Source: Chromohalobacter israelensis (GTDB lineage: Bacteria; Pseudomonadota; Gammaproteobacteria; Pseudomonadales; Halomonadaceae). Taken from it: a DNA stretch of 64,000 nucleotides. The notes under the pieces were generated by a model. The model searched no databases. It was not told where the DNA came from and saw only the letters and a program-made list of their open reading frames with translations. The number at the start of each line of letters is the position of its first letter. The first letter of the stretch is position 1. Below, piece after piece: positions 8,630-15,573 of this stretch. The stretch covers positions 124,001 to 188,000 of the forward strand of contig JQNW01000003.1 of NCBI GenBank assembly GCA_000761475.1, read 5' to 3'. The position numbers and the translations under genes were made by a program.

Positions 8630-9692
8630 CCACACGTCGTTTCTATTCGTGTCCGACCACCTGGGTGGCGGCGGCGCACCGATCTCCATCCTGAACCTGG
8701 CCAAGGCACTGGCGGGACGCGGCCATGAGGTCACCATCGCCGTGCTCAGCGACAAGGTATGGCATGACATACCCGAAGGCGTGACGGTCAAGACGCTTCC
8801 CTTCCAGTACGCGAATGCTTGGCAAAAGCTGCGGCGCTTTCGCTTGCACGCCGAGAAACTCGATGCCTGGTTGCGCGGCGAGGCGAGAACGTACGATGTC
8901 GTCATCGCGAACCTTTACTACGCGCACCGGGTCGTCACCGAGTCCTCGCTGGCGGCGCGGGCGTGGCTGTGCATTCGCACCGATCCCACGGAGGCCTTGC
9001 TGGGCAAGCGCGGTTCACGGGCCAGGGCGGTACGCAAGGTCCGCAGGCTCTATGGTGGCCGGCGGGTCATCGCCATTTCCCACGGTATCCTGGCATCGTT
9101 GGATGCCCACGGGGCGACGCCGGCCCATGGCGAGGTGATTCACAACATCATCGACGCGGAGGACATCGAGCGTCGCATGCATCAGGACGTCGAGGTGAGC
9201 GATTATATCGTTAGCGTGGGGCGCCTGGGGCTGCGGCAAAAACGCTACGACCGCCTGCTGCGCGCCTACAAGGCGAGCGGCATCTCGCAAAAGCTGGTCT
9301 TCGTCGGCGAGGGTGAGCTGGAAAACGCCCAGGCGCTGGTCCGTGAGCTGGGGCTCGAGTCGCGCGTGGTGTTCCTTGGCCAGAAGGCCAACCCCTACCC
9401 GTACATTCGTCACGCCGACCTGCTGGTACTGGCCTCCGACTACGAGGGCTTCGGCCGCGTTATCGCGGAGTCGCTGATCTGCGGTACGCCGGTGGTGAGT
9501 ACCGATTGTCCCTCGGGGCCGCGGGATATCCTGACGGGGGATCTGGCGAACTATCTGGTGGCCTGCGACGACGAAGCCGCCCTGGCCGAGAAGATCGCCA
9601 CCGCCGTTGCGGCACCGCCACGTATCGACCCGAGCCATCATCGGGGCTTCTCGCCGCGCGCCATCGCCGAGCGCTACGAGGCGCTGCTATGA
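8619..9692 (+). CDS. Glycosyltransferase family 4 (GT-B)
   Basis: A predicted cytosolic retaining glycosyltransferase of 357 residues. The N-terminus FVSDHLGGGGAPISILNLAKAL is the acceptor-side glycine-rich loop. The C-terminal half has VSVGRLGLRQKRYDRLLRAY, FVGEGEL, FLGQKANPYPYI and E-x7-E in EGFGRVIAE, then CGTPVVSTDCPSG. GTG 8619 is preferred because it gives the expected N-terminus; an upstream ATG at 8583 would add 12 unrelated residues inside the previous gene. A shared terminator lies downstream between this gene and the convergent 9773 gene. Donor and acceptor are unknown. Confidence 0.88.
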   Translation: MSSDHTSFLFVSDHLGGGGAPISILNLAKALAGRGHEVTIAVLSDKVWHDIPEGVTVKTLPFQYANAWQKLRRFRLHAEKLDAWLRGEARTYDVVIANLYYAHRVVTESSLAARAWLCIRTDPTEALLGKRGSRARAVRKVRRLYGGRRVIAISHGILASLDAHGATPAHGEVIHNIIDAEDIERRMHQDVEVSDYIVSVGRLGLRQKRYDRLLRAYKASGISQKLVFVGEGELENAQALVRELGLESRVVFLGQKANPYPYIRHADLLVLASDYEGFGRVIAESLICGTPVVSTDCPSGPRDILTGDLANYLVACDDEAALAEKIATAVAAPPRIDPSHHRGFSPRAIAERYEALL

Positions 9693-9742
9693 GCTTCGTA
9701 TAGGGCGCAATGAGTCGCCATAAGCCCCAACAGGTCATGATC

Positions 9743-9770
9743 GAAAAAGCCCCGGTTCGGGGCTTTTTCA
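9743..9770. terminator. Bidirectional terminator between convergent glycosyltransferase genes
   Basis: A perfect 11-bp stem (AAAAAGCCCCG 9744-9754, CGGGGCTTTTT 9758-9768) with a 3-base loop. The A/T arms give a T-run on both strands, so it can end transcription from 8619-9692 (+) and from 9773-10711 (-). Confidence 0.88.
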
Positions 9771-9772
9771 TT

Positions 9773-10711
9773 TCATGGCGTCGGATGTTTGTTACGCCCC
9801 AAGGCCGCGCGCACGTATTTCGACATGCTTCGCAATAACTGCTTGCGGTCCCCGGTCTTCAGGGCGTACTTCACGGTATCGGCGAGCAGCGGGAAGGGGA
9901 TGCGGCAGCCGTTCTTGAACAGGACCTCGAGCTGCTTGTAGCGACGCACCGACAGCAACCGTTCCCGCTCCGCCGGGCGCAACTGGCGCCGGAGTTCGGC
10001 TTCTTCCTCGTCGATGATCGCGTAGATGCGGTCGATCTCGTCGCACGCGAACCGCTTCTTGGAGAGCTGGAAGCCGGCGTGCACTCGATAATTGAAGAGG
10101 GGCTGCGGTATCGAGCCGATGGCGGCACCGTGAATGAGTGCCCGTGTCACCAGCATGAGGTCTTCCCGGTAGGCCAGCGACTCGTTGAAGCCGCCTATGC
10201 GCTGGAAGAAGGCCCGCTCGATCATGATGGTAGGCGCATGCGGGGAAGGATCGCCGAAGAGTACATCCTGGGCGCATGTCAGGGGTGGCTGGATGGCACT
10301 CGCCGGTTGCGTCTCGCCGTCCGTGTCGAACCGGTCGAAGGAACAGATGCTGATGTTCAGCTTGTGGTCCAGCATGTGCTGCAACTGATGAGCGACCTTG
10401 TGCTCGTAATACAGATCGTCATCGTCCAGAAAGGTGACGTACTCGCCCCGGGCCAGCTCGACGCCCCGGTTGCGCGTCGCGGAGACGCCGACATTGGCGG
10501 GGTTCGCCGAGTAGCGGACGTTGGGCCCCAGAAAGGGCGCGACCTGCTCGTGCGTCGCCAACTGGTTGGCAGAGCCTTCGCCGTTGTCGTCGACCAGTAT
10601 CGTCTCGACCCGGGGATGCGTCTGAGCGATGACGCTGCGCAGTGCCGCTTCGATGAAATGGGAGCGCCCATGCATGGGAATGATAACGGAGACAAGCGGC
10701 ACATCGGTCAT
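9773..10711 (-). CDS. Glycosyltransferase family 2 (GT-A)
   Basis: A predicted inverting glycosyltransferase of about 312 residues, cytosolic face. It begins with the family signature PLVSVIIPMHGRSHFIEAALRSV, followed by ILVDDNG, GVSATRNRGVELARGEYVTFLDDDD (the DDD metal-binding triad) and later YREDLML. I place the start at the ATG of MTDVPLV (10711), because the frame upstream to 10879 is rich in Arg/Pro and unlike the family; ATG 10729 is also possible. No strong ribosome binding site decides between them. It is the last gene of the first glycan locus and is oriented against the others. Confidence 0.85.
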   Translation of the reverse strand: MTDVPLVSVIIPMHGRSHFIEAALRSVIAQTHPRVETILVDDNGEGSANQLATHEQVAPFLGPNVRYSANPANVGVSATRNRGVELARGEYVTFLDDDDLYYEHKVAHQLQHMLDHKLNISICSFDRFDTDGETQPASAIQPPLTCAQDVLFGDPSPHAPTIMIERAFFQRIGGFNESLAYREDLMLVTRALIHGAAIGSIPQPLFNYRVHAGFQLSKKRFACDEIDRIYAIIDEEEAELRRQLRPAERERLLSVRRYKQLEVLFKNGCRIPFPLLADTVKYALKTGDRKQLLRSMSKYVRAALGRNKHPTP

Positions 10712-11050
10712 AGTAGAGGCGGGGGGCATAGGAGAGGCGGGCCGGTGGTAGCGGTTTGAAGTTCGAGCGTAGCATGGGGGGTTCTCCAGTTTGTACAACA
10801 CCTGCCATTTTTCCGCCGGCCTGGCCGGCGCCTCTGGATCAGCAACATCTGCCTCATTTCGACGACGCCTTATCTCCACGACACGCCACTCGGCCCGGAA
10901 TCATCGGCGATGTACGCCCCCAGAATTTTGTAACGACAGCGATAGCTATATAGGGTGTGTGTTCATTGCGTGTCGAACGTCGATGCCGGCGATGGGGCTC
11001 GGCGCCTCGACAACGCCTGACAATCTGACACACAACTTCAATATGACGGG
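10712..11050. other. Intergenic region
   Basis: A 339-bp gap between divergent genes. It should hold the promoters of the glycosyltransferase (-) and the solute-binding gene (+). An AT-rich stretch around 10926-10955 is the only promoter-like sequence seen; no repeat or RNA gene is evident. Confidence 0.3.
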
Positions 11051-12034
11051 GTGATCGAATTGAGCAACCAGCTACCGACCGGGCGTAGCGCCCTGATGTT
11101 CAGCACGGCCCTGGCCGCCTTGTTTCTGGCGGCGCCTTCCTTGTCGGCGAGTGAGGCCGAGCAGGAAGCGTCGGCCAGCAAGCACGGGCCGGAAACCATC
11201 GCCAACCAGTTCGTGTTCGGCTCCGGCAAGGAGTGTCCTCATGAGCCGTACTGCCTGCCCGCGCTCGAGGAAGAGTACGGCTTGCGCTTCGCCGATTTCG
11301 TGGTCACCGACCCCGGGGGGCCGCGCACGCGCGAGGCGCTCCTGAACGGTGACATTCAGATCGGCGTGCTCTTCACCACCAATGGGTATCTTGCCACTGA
11401 CCGCTTCGTCCTGCTGGAGGACGATCGTAACGCCCAGCCGGCGGAAAACGTCATTCCGGTGGCCCACCAGTCCATCGGCGACGCCTATCCCGAGCTCGGC
11501 GAGGTGCTCGATCCGCTCAGCGCCGTCCTGACGACCCCGGAGCTGACCGAGATGAATCGACGCTTCGCGCTCGACGGGGTGGACGCGGAGACCATCGCCC
11601 AAGAGTGGCTCAAGGAGCACGGCGCGCCCGCGCCTGCGGAGAGTGCGCCGGAAAAAGAGGGCCCCACCATCGTGGTCGGTTCCGGCAACTTCGCCGAGAG
11701 CATCATCTTGGCGGAAATGTACCACCAGGCGCTCGACCAGGCGGGATATCCCACCCGGCATCGGCAGGAAATCGGCAACCGTGCCACCTATCTGCCCCTG
11801 CTCAAAAGTGGTGAGATCGACCTGTTCCCGGAATACACCGGCAGTCTGGGTGGCTGGCTGAACACGCTCGCCGACACAAGCGGACAACCCCTGTCGGCAT
11901 TGCTGCCCGAACACGACCTGGTGGGCTTCGAGCCAGCCCCTGCGCAAGACAAGAACGGCTTCGTGGTCACCGCCGAGACCGCGCAGCGCTACGATCTCGA
12001 AAAGATCAGCGATCTGGCGAAGCCCGCTTCCTGA
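11051..12034 (+). CDS. OpuAC/ProX-type solute-binding protein with permuted half-domains
   Basis: A secreted solute-binding protein of the glycine betaine/choline class (327 residues), with a hydrophobic signal segment at about residues 14-32. Its two halves are in unusual order. Residues ~45-185 match the C-terminal half of an OpuAC domain (FVFGSGKECP, VTDPGGPRTREAL, LLEDDRNAQPAENVIPVAH, then LTTPELTEMN). Residues ~205-327 match the N-terminal half (VVGSGNFAESIILAEMYHQAL, EIGNRATYLPLLKSGEIDLFPEYTGSL) and stop at ISDLAKPAS, the hinge where the C-half would normally follow. A short Pro/Ala/Glu-rich linker joins them. This looks like the remnant of a tandem two-domain protein that lost its first and last halves. 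No permease or ATPase is adjacent. Start is GTG. Function is uncertain. Confidence 0.75.
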   Translation: MIELSNQLPTGRSALMFSTALAALFLAAPSLSASEAEQEASASKHGPETIANQFVFGSGKECPHEPYCLPALEEEYGLRFADFVVTDPGGPRTREALLNGDIQIGVLFTTNGYLATDRFVLLEDDRNAQPAENVIPVAHQSIGDAYPELGEVLDPLSAVLTTPELTEMNRRFALDGVDAETIAQEWLKEHGAPAPAESAPEKEGPTIVVGSGNFAESIILAEMYHQALDQAGYPTRHRQEIGNRATYLPLLKSGEIDLFPEYTGSLGGWLNTLADTSGQPLSALLPEHDLVGFEPAPAQDKNGFVVTAETAQRYDLEKISDLAKPAS

Positions 12035-12062
12035 AGCTGGTTCTCTCCTGAAGCTCGTTCTC
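12029..12062 (+). repeat. 17-bp tandem direct repeat at gene end
   Basis: TCCTGAAGCTGGTTCTC (12029-12045) is followed at once by a copy with one change (12046-12062). The first copy contains the stop codon of the solute-binding gene, so a slippage or recombination event touched the 3' end of that gene. Confidence 0.7.
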
Positions 12063-12087
12063 TAGAGAAACGCCGCATAAAGCCCGC

Positions 12088-12120
12088 CGCAGCGCCCTAG
12101 CGTCACGATAGGGCGCTGCG
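12088..12120 (+). terminator. Hairpin downstream of the solute-binding gene
   Basis: A perfect 12-bp stem (CGCAGCGCCCTA 12088-12099, TAGGGCGCTGCG 12109-12120) with a 9-base loop. There is no T-run after it, so it may act as an mRNA-stabilising hairpin or a weak terminator. Confidence 0.45.
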
Positions 12121-12162
12121 CCACTAGCCACGTTCACCGACCATTGATCAACGCGGCGAGGC

Positions 12163-12732
12163 ATGGCGGACCTGGTCGAACAGGTACCCGGAGGGCTCGA
12201 ACGCTATCGGCCGGACTTGGCCTATCTGCTTCTCGACGAAGGAGCGGTCATCAGCGATCCTGAGTGGTCGGATCACATGCGCAACGTGGCTGCTGCGCTC
12301 TTTCGATTGGAGCACAATCGCGACGAGCAAGACATGCTGGAGGTGCTGGGCACGCTGGTCGAGTGGCTCAAGGCGCCCGAGCAAACCGGGCTACGACGGG
12401 CCTTCGTGGTGTGGATACGCCGCGTACTGCTGCCCAACCGGGCGCCGGGGATGGAACTGCCCGAGTTCAACGAGTTGCAGGATTTACACGAGGTACACGA
12501 CATGCTGGCAGAACGCATCAAGCAATGGCCTGAACGGTGGGAAGAGAAAGGCCGTCAGGAAGGCCGTCAAGAAGGGCGTAAAGAAGGGCGTCAGGAAGGC
12601 GAACAACGGGGCATCGAGAAGACCGCCCGCAACCTGATCAAGCTGGGTGTACTCAGTGATGAACAGATCGCCGAGGCCACGGGGCTGACGGTGGCCGAGG
12701 TGGAAGGGCTGCGCGAAGAAGACACGCAGTGA
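12163..12732 (+). pseudogene. C-terminal fragment of an Rpn/YhgA-family nuclease-transposase
   Basis: The 189-residue frame matches only the C-terminal part of Rpn family (recombination-promoting nuclease, PD-(D/E)XK) proteins: a helical region with YRPDLAYLLLDE and EVLGTLVEWLKAP, then the characteristic repeat of EGRQEG units near residues 125-150 and a final KLGVLSDEQIAEATGLTVAEVEGL helix pair. An in-frame TGA at 12145 blocks extension, and the catalytic nuclease domain (about 180 residues) is absent. It may still be translated from ATG 12163 as a short protein; Rpn genes are known to express C-terminal products from internal starts, but here the upstream part is gone. Confidence 0.75.
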
Positions 12733-12763
12733 TCGCGCGACGCTTGCGTTAACACAATCATGA

Positions 12764-12847
12764 CTGAAGGCCCTCTGGCAAGAGCACTCCGCAAGGCATC
12801 CCGCATTACTCGACCCCACCAATGATTACGTCTTCAAGCGGCGGTAG
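12764..12847 (+). pseudogene. N-terminal remnant of a second Rpn/YhgA-family gene
   Basis: The frame beginning CTG 12764 encodes a short stretch ending LLDPTNDYVFKRR and a TAG at 12845-12847. DPTNDYVFKR is the hallmark N-terminus of Rpn/YhgA-type proteins, just before the catalytic nuclease core. Only about 25 codons survive. It lies after the C-terminal fragment, so it is not the missing front of that gene but the start of another, deleted copy. Confidence 0.6.
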
Positions 12848-13026
12848 ACCTGCGGGATCGCGCGCACCGAGATGGACGCACAACTGATTGCGGAGATGAC
12901 GGGGCCGGCCGTTTTCGTTGGCGGCCGCGACATGAGCGCGCCCATGCCTGGCGGGCGAGACTTTTCATCTTTCCGGCGGGGGCGTGGGGCCGCATCATGG
13001 GGCATTGAATCCTGTCGCGGGAGCGT

Positions 13027-13476
13027 GTGTCTGTCATGTTCGAGCGTATTCTAGTGGTGTGCACCGGAAACATCTGCCGAAGCCCGGTGGCGGCGGCGTT
13101 GCTGCAGGCGCGCATGCCCGGCAAGTCGATTGCCACGGCCGGGCTGGGCGCTCGCGAGGGCGAGGGTGTCTCGCCGCGCGCGCGTGAACTGGCGGAGGCG
13201 GAAGGGCGCGATGTGGCAAATATCCTGTCGCGCCATGAGGCACGCCAGCTCGACAAGACCATGCTTCGCGAGGCGGATCTGGTGCTGGTCATGACCGAAG
13301 GCCAGCGGCGCGCGGTGGGTGAGATGCTGCCCGCCGCCCTGGGCAAGACCATGCTGTTCGGCCGCTGGCTCGACAACCCCGAGATCGACGACCCCTACGG
13401 CAAGAGCGTCGAGGCGTATACCCACGTGCATGCGCAGTTGGTGAAGGCGGCGCGGGCATGGGAAGGCAAGTTGTAA
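13027..13476 (+). CDS. Low-molecular-weight protein tyrosine phosphatase (Wzb/Etp-like)
   Basis: A cytosolic phosphatase of 149 residues that would dephosphorylate the tyrosine tail of a Wzc-type kinase, a step needed for polymer export. The P-loop CTGNICRSP (C12, R18) follows the first strand, and the general-acid loop is DDPYGKS near residue 120. Start is GTG 13027 or ATG 13036. No Wzb gene accompanies wza/wzc at 27-30 kb, so this gene, 14 kb away, is the best candidate partner. Arsenate reductase is unlikely because the DPYG loop and length are typical of LMW-PTP. Confidence 0.88.
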   Translation: MSVMFERILVVCTGNICRSPVAAALLQARMPGKSIATAGLGAREGEGVSPRARELAEAEGRDVANILSRHEARQLDKTMLREADLVLVMTEGQRRAVGEMLPAALGKTMLFGRWLDNPEIDDPYGKSVEAYTHVHAQLVKAARAWEGKL

Positions 13477-13510
13477 TCTTGTAGTGAACAGAGCATGACA
13501 CGTCAATGCT

Positions 13511-13540
13511 GACGGCCCCTTTCTGGGGCCGTTTGCGTTT
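13511..13540 (+). terminator. Terminator after the tyrosine phosphatase gene
   Basis: ACGGCCCC (13512-13519) pairs with GGGGCCGT (13525-13532) around the loop TTTCT, followed by TTGCGTTT. Its right half is the 30-bp unit repeated at 14479, and a related hairpin is the target of the IS at 20946. Confidence 0.8.
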
Positions 13541-13547
13541 CTGGGGC
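13518..13547 (+). repeat. 30-bp direct repeat, copy 1 (flanks toxin-antitoxin module)
   Basis: This unit covers the loop and right arm of the phosphatase terminator plus GTTTCTGGGGC. Copy 2 at 14479-14508 differs at one base (G to A at the eleventh base from the end). The two copies bracket the toxin-antitoxin genes. Confidence 0.8.
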
Positions 13548-13572
13548 TTTTTTTCGTCGCGGATGGGACACG

Positions 13573-14121
13573 TCATTCGCCTCGAGTCTTCAGAGGAACG
13601 AACAGCACCAGGGGATTGTCAGGGCTTTCGACGAAGCCATGCTTCTTGTAGAAAGCCACCACGTCCTCGTCGAGGGCGTCGACGACCAGGGCACGCGCTG
13701 CAACATGTCCAGCCGCGAGCAAGGATCGCTCGATGGCTTCGGCCAGCAAGTCCTTACCGAGCCCCGTCCCCTGGCAAGGATGGTCTACCGCCAGCCTTCC
13801 CAGCTTGATGACAGGGAGTTCGGTGGGCATGTTGCGCCGCATGCTCTTGGGGGCTTCTTCCCGCAGCACCGATCCCGTCGCCAACGAGATATAGCCCGCC
13901 ACTTGGTTCGTTCCCGCGTAACAAACGACATATGTCGTCGTGGCTTGGCGCTTGGTGTTTTTCAGACCCCGAGCCTTCAAGAAATCGTTGAGGCTGTTAC
14001 GGCCACAGTCAAATTTATCGACGTCGTGATGCTCATTGATAACGACGGGAGGCTCAATATCCGCCACCTCGATTACGTCTTGTCCCAGCGCTTCTTGCGA
14101 TTCATCAGTTTCATGACACAC
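13573..14121 (-). CDS. GNAT-family toxin (TacT/AtaT-like N-acetyltransferase)
   Basis: A predicted toxin that acetylates charged aminoacyl-tRNA and stops translation, neutralised by the adjacent DUF1778 antitoxin. Family features are the N-terminal HHDVDKFDCGRNSLNDFL, the acetyl-CoA core VIKLGRLAVDHPCQGTGLGKDLL (Q-x-x-G-x-G) and the C-terminal FYKKHGFVESPDNPLVLFV. The start shown is GTG 14121 with GAGG upstream, overlapping the antitoxin by 49 bp. GTG 14067, 5 bp after the antitoxin stop, would give 164 residues, closer to the usual family length. Such pairs are typically autorepressed by the toxin-antitoxin complex. Confidence 0.88.
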   Translation of the reverse strand: MCHETDESQEALGQDVIEVADIEPPVVINEHHDVDKFDCGRNSLNDFLKARGLKNTKRQATTTYVVCYAGTNQVAGYISLATGSVLREEAPKSMRRNMPTELPVIKLGRLAVDHPCQGTGLGKDLLAEAIERSLLAAGHVAARALVVDALDEDVVAFYKKHGFVESPDNPLVLFVPLKTRGE

Positions 14122-14369
14122 GGATTTTCCTCGATAGGGGTCTCTAGTGCTCTCTCGAAGGCCTCAAACGAGCGGTCATCCATCACATACATGCGCCGAT
14201 CCATTAGAATTTCCTCGGCTCGACGGCATGCAGCATCCAGCACGAAGCTGGTCCGATCACCGCCACATTCTGCAACGGCCCTGTCGATGAGGGCGCGTTT
14301 TCTACTCTCAACGCGCATATTGAGAGGCAACAATTTAGTGCGCGCCTCTACAACTTGGCTCATGTTCAT
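14073..14369 (-). CDS. DUF1778 antitoxin (TacA-like, ribbon-helix-helix)
   Basis: A 98-residue antitoxin and DNA-binding autorepressor. The N-terminal part (LNMRVESRKRALIDRAVAECGGDRTSFVLDAA) is the ribbon-helix-helix domain of DUF1778; the C-terminal part (DRRMYVMDDRSFEAFERALETP) is the toxin-neutralising segment with the typical Phe-rich helix. It is the first gene of the pair, overlapping the toxin start. ATG 14369 or ATG 14363 can serve; AGGT upstream suits the second slightly better. Confidence 0.88.
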   Translation of the reverse strand: MNMSQVVEARTKLLPLNMRVESRKRALIDRAVAECGGDRTSFVLDAACRRAEEILMDRRMYVMDDRSFEAFERALETPIEENPCVMKLMNRKKRWDKT

Positions 14370-14478
14370 TACCTGTATGATGAAGATATGAATTACTGCC
14401 TGAACAAGTACATTCTGGCATGGTGTAACGCCCCTGTCTACACTGTAACGCTATAAGCTATACATGGGGCGAAAGGCT

Positions 14479-14508
14479 CCTTTCTGGGGCCGTTTACGTT
14501 TCTGGGGC
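14479..14508 (+). repeat. 30-bp direct repeat, copy 2
   Basis: 29 of 30 bases match 13518-13547. Here the left stem arm of the terminator and the trailing T-run are missing, so this copy is not itself a terminator, which suggests it was left behind by a duplication or insertion event. Confidence 0.8.
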
Positions 14509-14600
14509 GGGCGTCGGTACCGGCATGGCGGTGACGGCGATGCCTGACACTGAGATACTGTCGCCAGCGTTCCGTCAGGCAACCGATCGGGCTGTGAGCA

Positions 14601-15527
14601 ATGGATATCCCCCACCAGCGGCTAGTGTACTTCCAGGTAACGATCGAGGCGGGGTCGGTACGTCAGGCGGCGGCGCGGCTGGATATTGCGCCGTCGGCGG
14701 TCAGTCGTCAGCTTTCCTTGATCGAGGCGGCGCTGGGCGCGCCGCTGCTGGAGCGTTCGCGGCAGGGCGTGGTGCCGACGTCGGTGGGGGAGATGCTGCT
14801 GGATTACTGCCGCAAGCGCGCGGCACTCGACGATTGTTTCAGCGAGACGCTGGATGCCTACCAGCGGCTGGAAACCGGTCATCTCTCGCTGACGGTCGGG
14901 GAAGGCTTCGTCGGGGATCTGCTCGATACGCCGTTGCGCACCTTTACCGAGCGCTATCGCGGGGTGCGTCTGGATGTGAATACCGGCAGTACCAGCGGCA
15001 TCATCGAAGCGGTGGTCGAGGACGAGGCCCATATCGGCTTGATGTACCACGAGCGGCTGCATCCGCAACTGCGTTTCTGGCATTCCAGCCGTCAGCCGCT
15101 GGTGGCGTTGATGTCGCCCTCGCATCCCCTGGCGGCTGTCGAGAACGAACTGCCTCTCGCCACGCTCAGCGAACATCCCATGGCGTTGTGGCGCACCGGC
15201 CACGGGGTGCGTCAGCTGGTCGACGAGGGCTTTCGCGAGGCGGGGCTGGGGCAGCACGTCACGATGCAGACCAACTCGCTTTCGGTGCTGCTGCATGCGG
15301 CCAGGTCGGAACTCACCCTCACGCTGCTGCCGGCCTTCGCGGCCGCCCGGGAGCTGGAGGACGGGGCGCTGGTGGCGCGGGCCGTCGATTGCGCACGCTT
15401 TCGCCAGGCGCATGCGCACATCATCACCCGGGTGGGGCGGCGCATGCCGAAGGCGGGGCTGCAGCTGTTGCGCCACCTGGAGCGCTGGATGCGGGCGTTC
15501 AATTCACGGCACGGCACCAGCCGGTGA
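14601..15527 (+). CDS. LysR-family transcriptional regulator
   Basis: A 308-residue regulator. Residues 1-65 are the winged helix-turn-helix (FQVTIEAGSVRQAAARLDIAPSAVSRQLSLIE), followed by the periplasmic-binding-like effector domain (LSLTVGEGFVGDLL...). It faces the aldehyde dehydrogenase operon across a 46-bp gap, so it is convergent with, rather than divergent from, the operon it might control. The effector is unknown; the neighbours suggest an amide or acyl amino acid, or a product of its breakdown. Confidence 0.9.
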   Translation: MDIPHQRLVYFQVTIEAGSVRQAAARLDIAPSAVSRQLSLIEAALGAPLLERSRQGVVPTSVGEMLLDYCRKRAALDDCFSETLDAYQRLETGHLSLTVGEGFVGDLLDTPLRTFTERYRGVRLDVNTGSTSGIIEAVVEDEAHIGLMYHERLHPQLRFWHSSRQPLVALMSPSHPLAAVENELPLATLSEHPMALWRTGHGVRQLVDEGFREAGLGQHVTMQTNSLSVLLHAARSELTLTLLPAFAAARELEDGALVARAVDCARFRQAHAHIITRVGRRMPKAGLQLLRHLERWMRAFNSRHGTSR

Positions 15528-15573
15528 GGCCGGCCGCCGCCCAAGCGAACGGGCGGCAGCCGGTGCGTCGGCG

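Noticed and set aside
10712-10879. N-terminal extension of the family 2 glycosyltransferase
   Set aside because: The added residues are Arg/Pro-rich and not part of the GT-A fold, which begins just after the ATG at 10711.
12840-12847. Second GGCGGTAG (possible ops element)
   Set aside because: The eleventh position is C instead of the required T, and it lies inside the Rpn remnant, not in a leader of a glycan operon.
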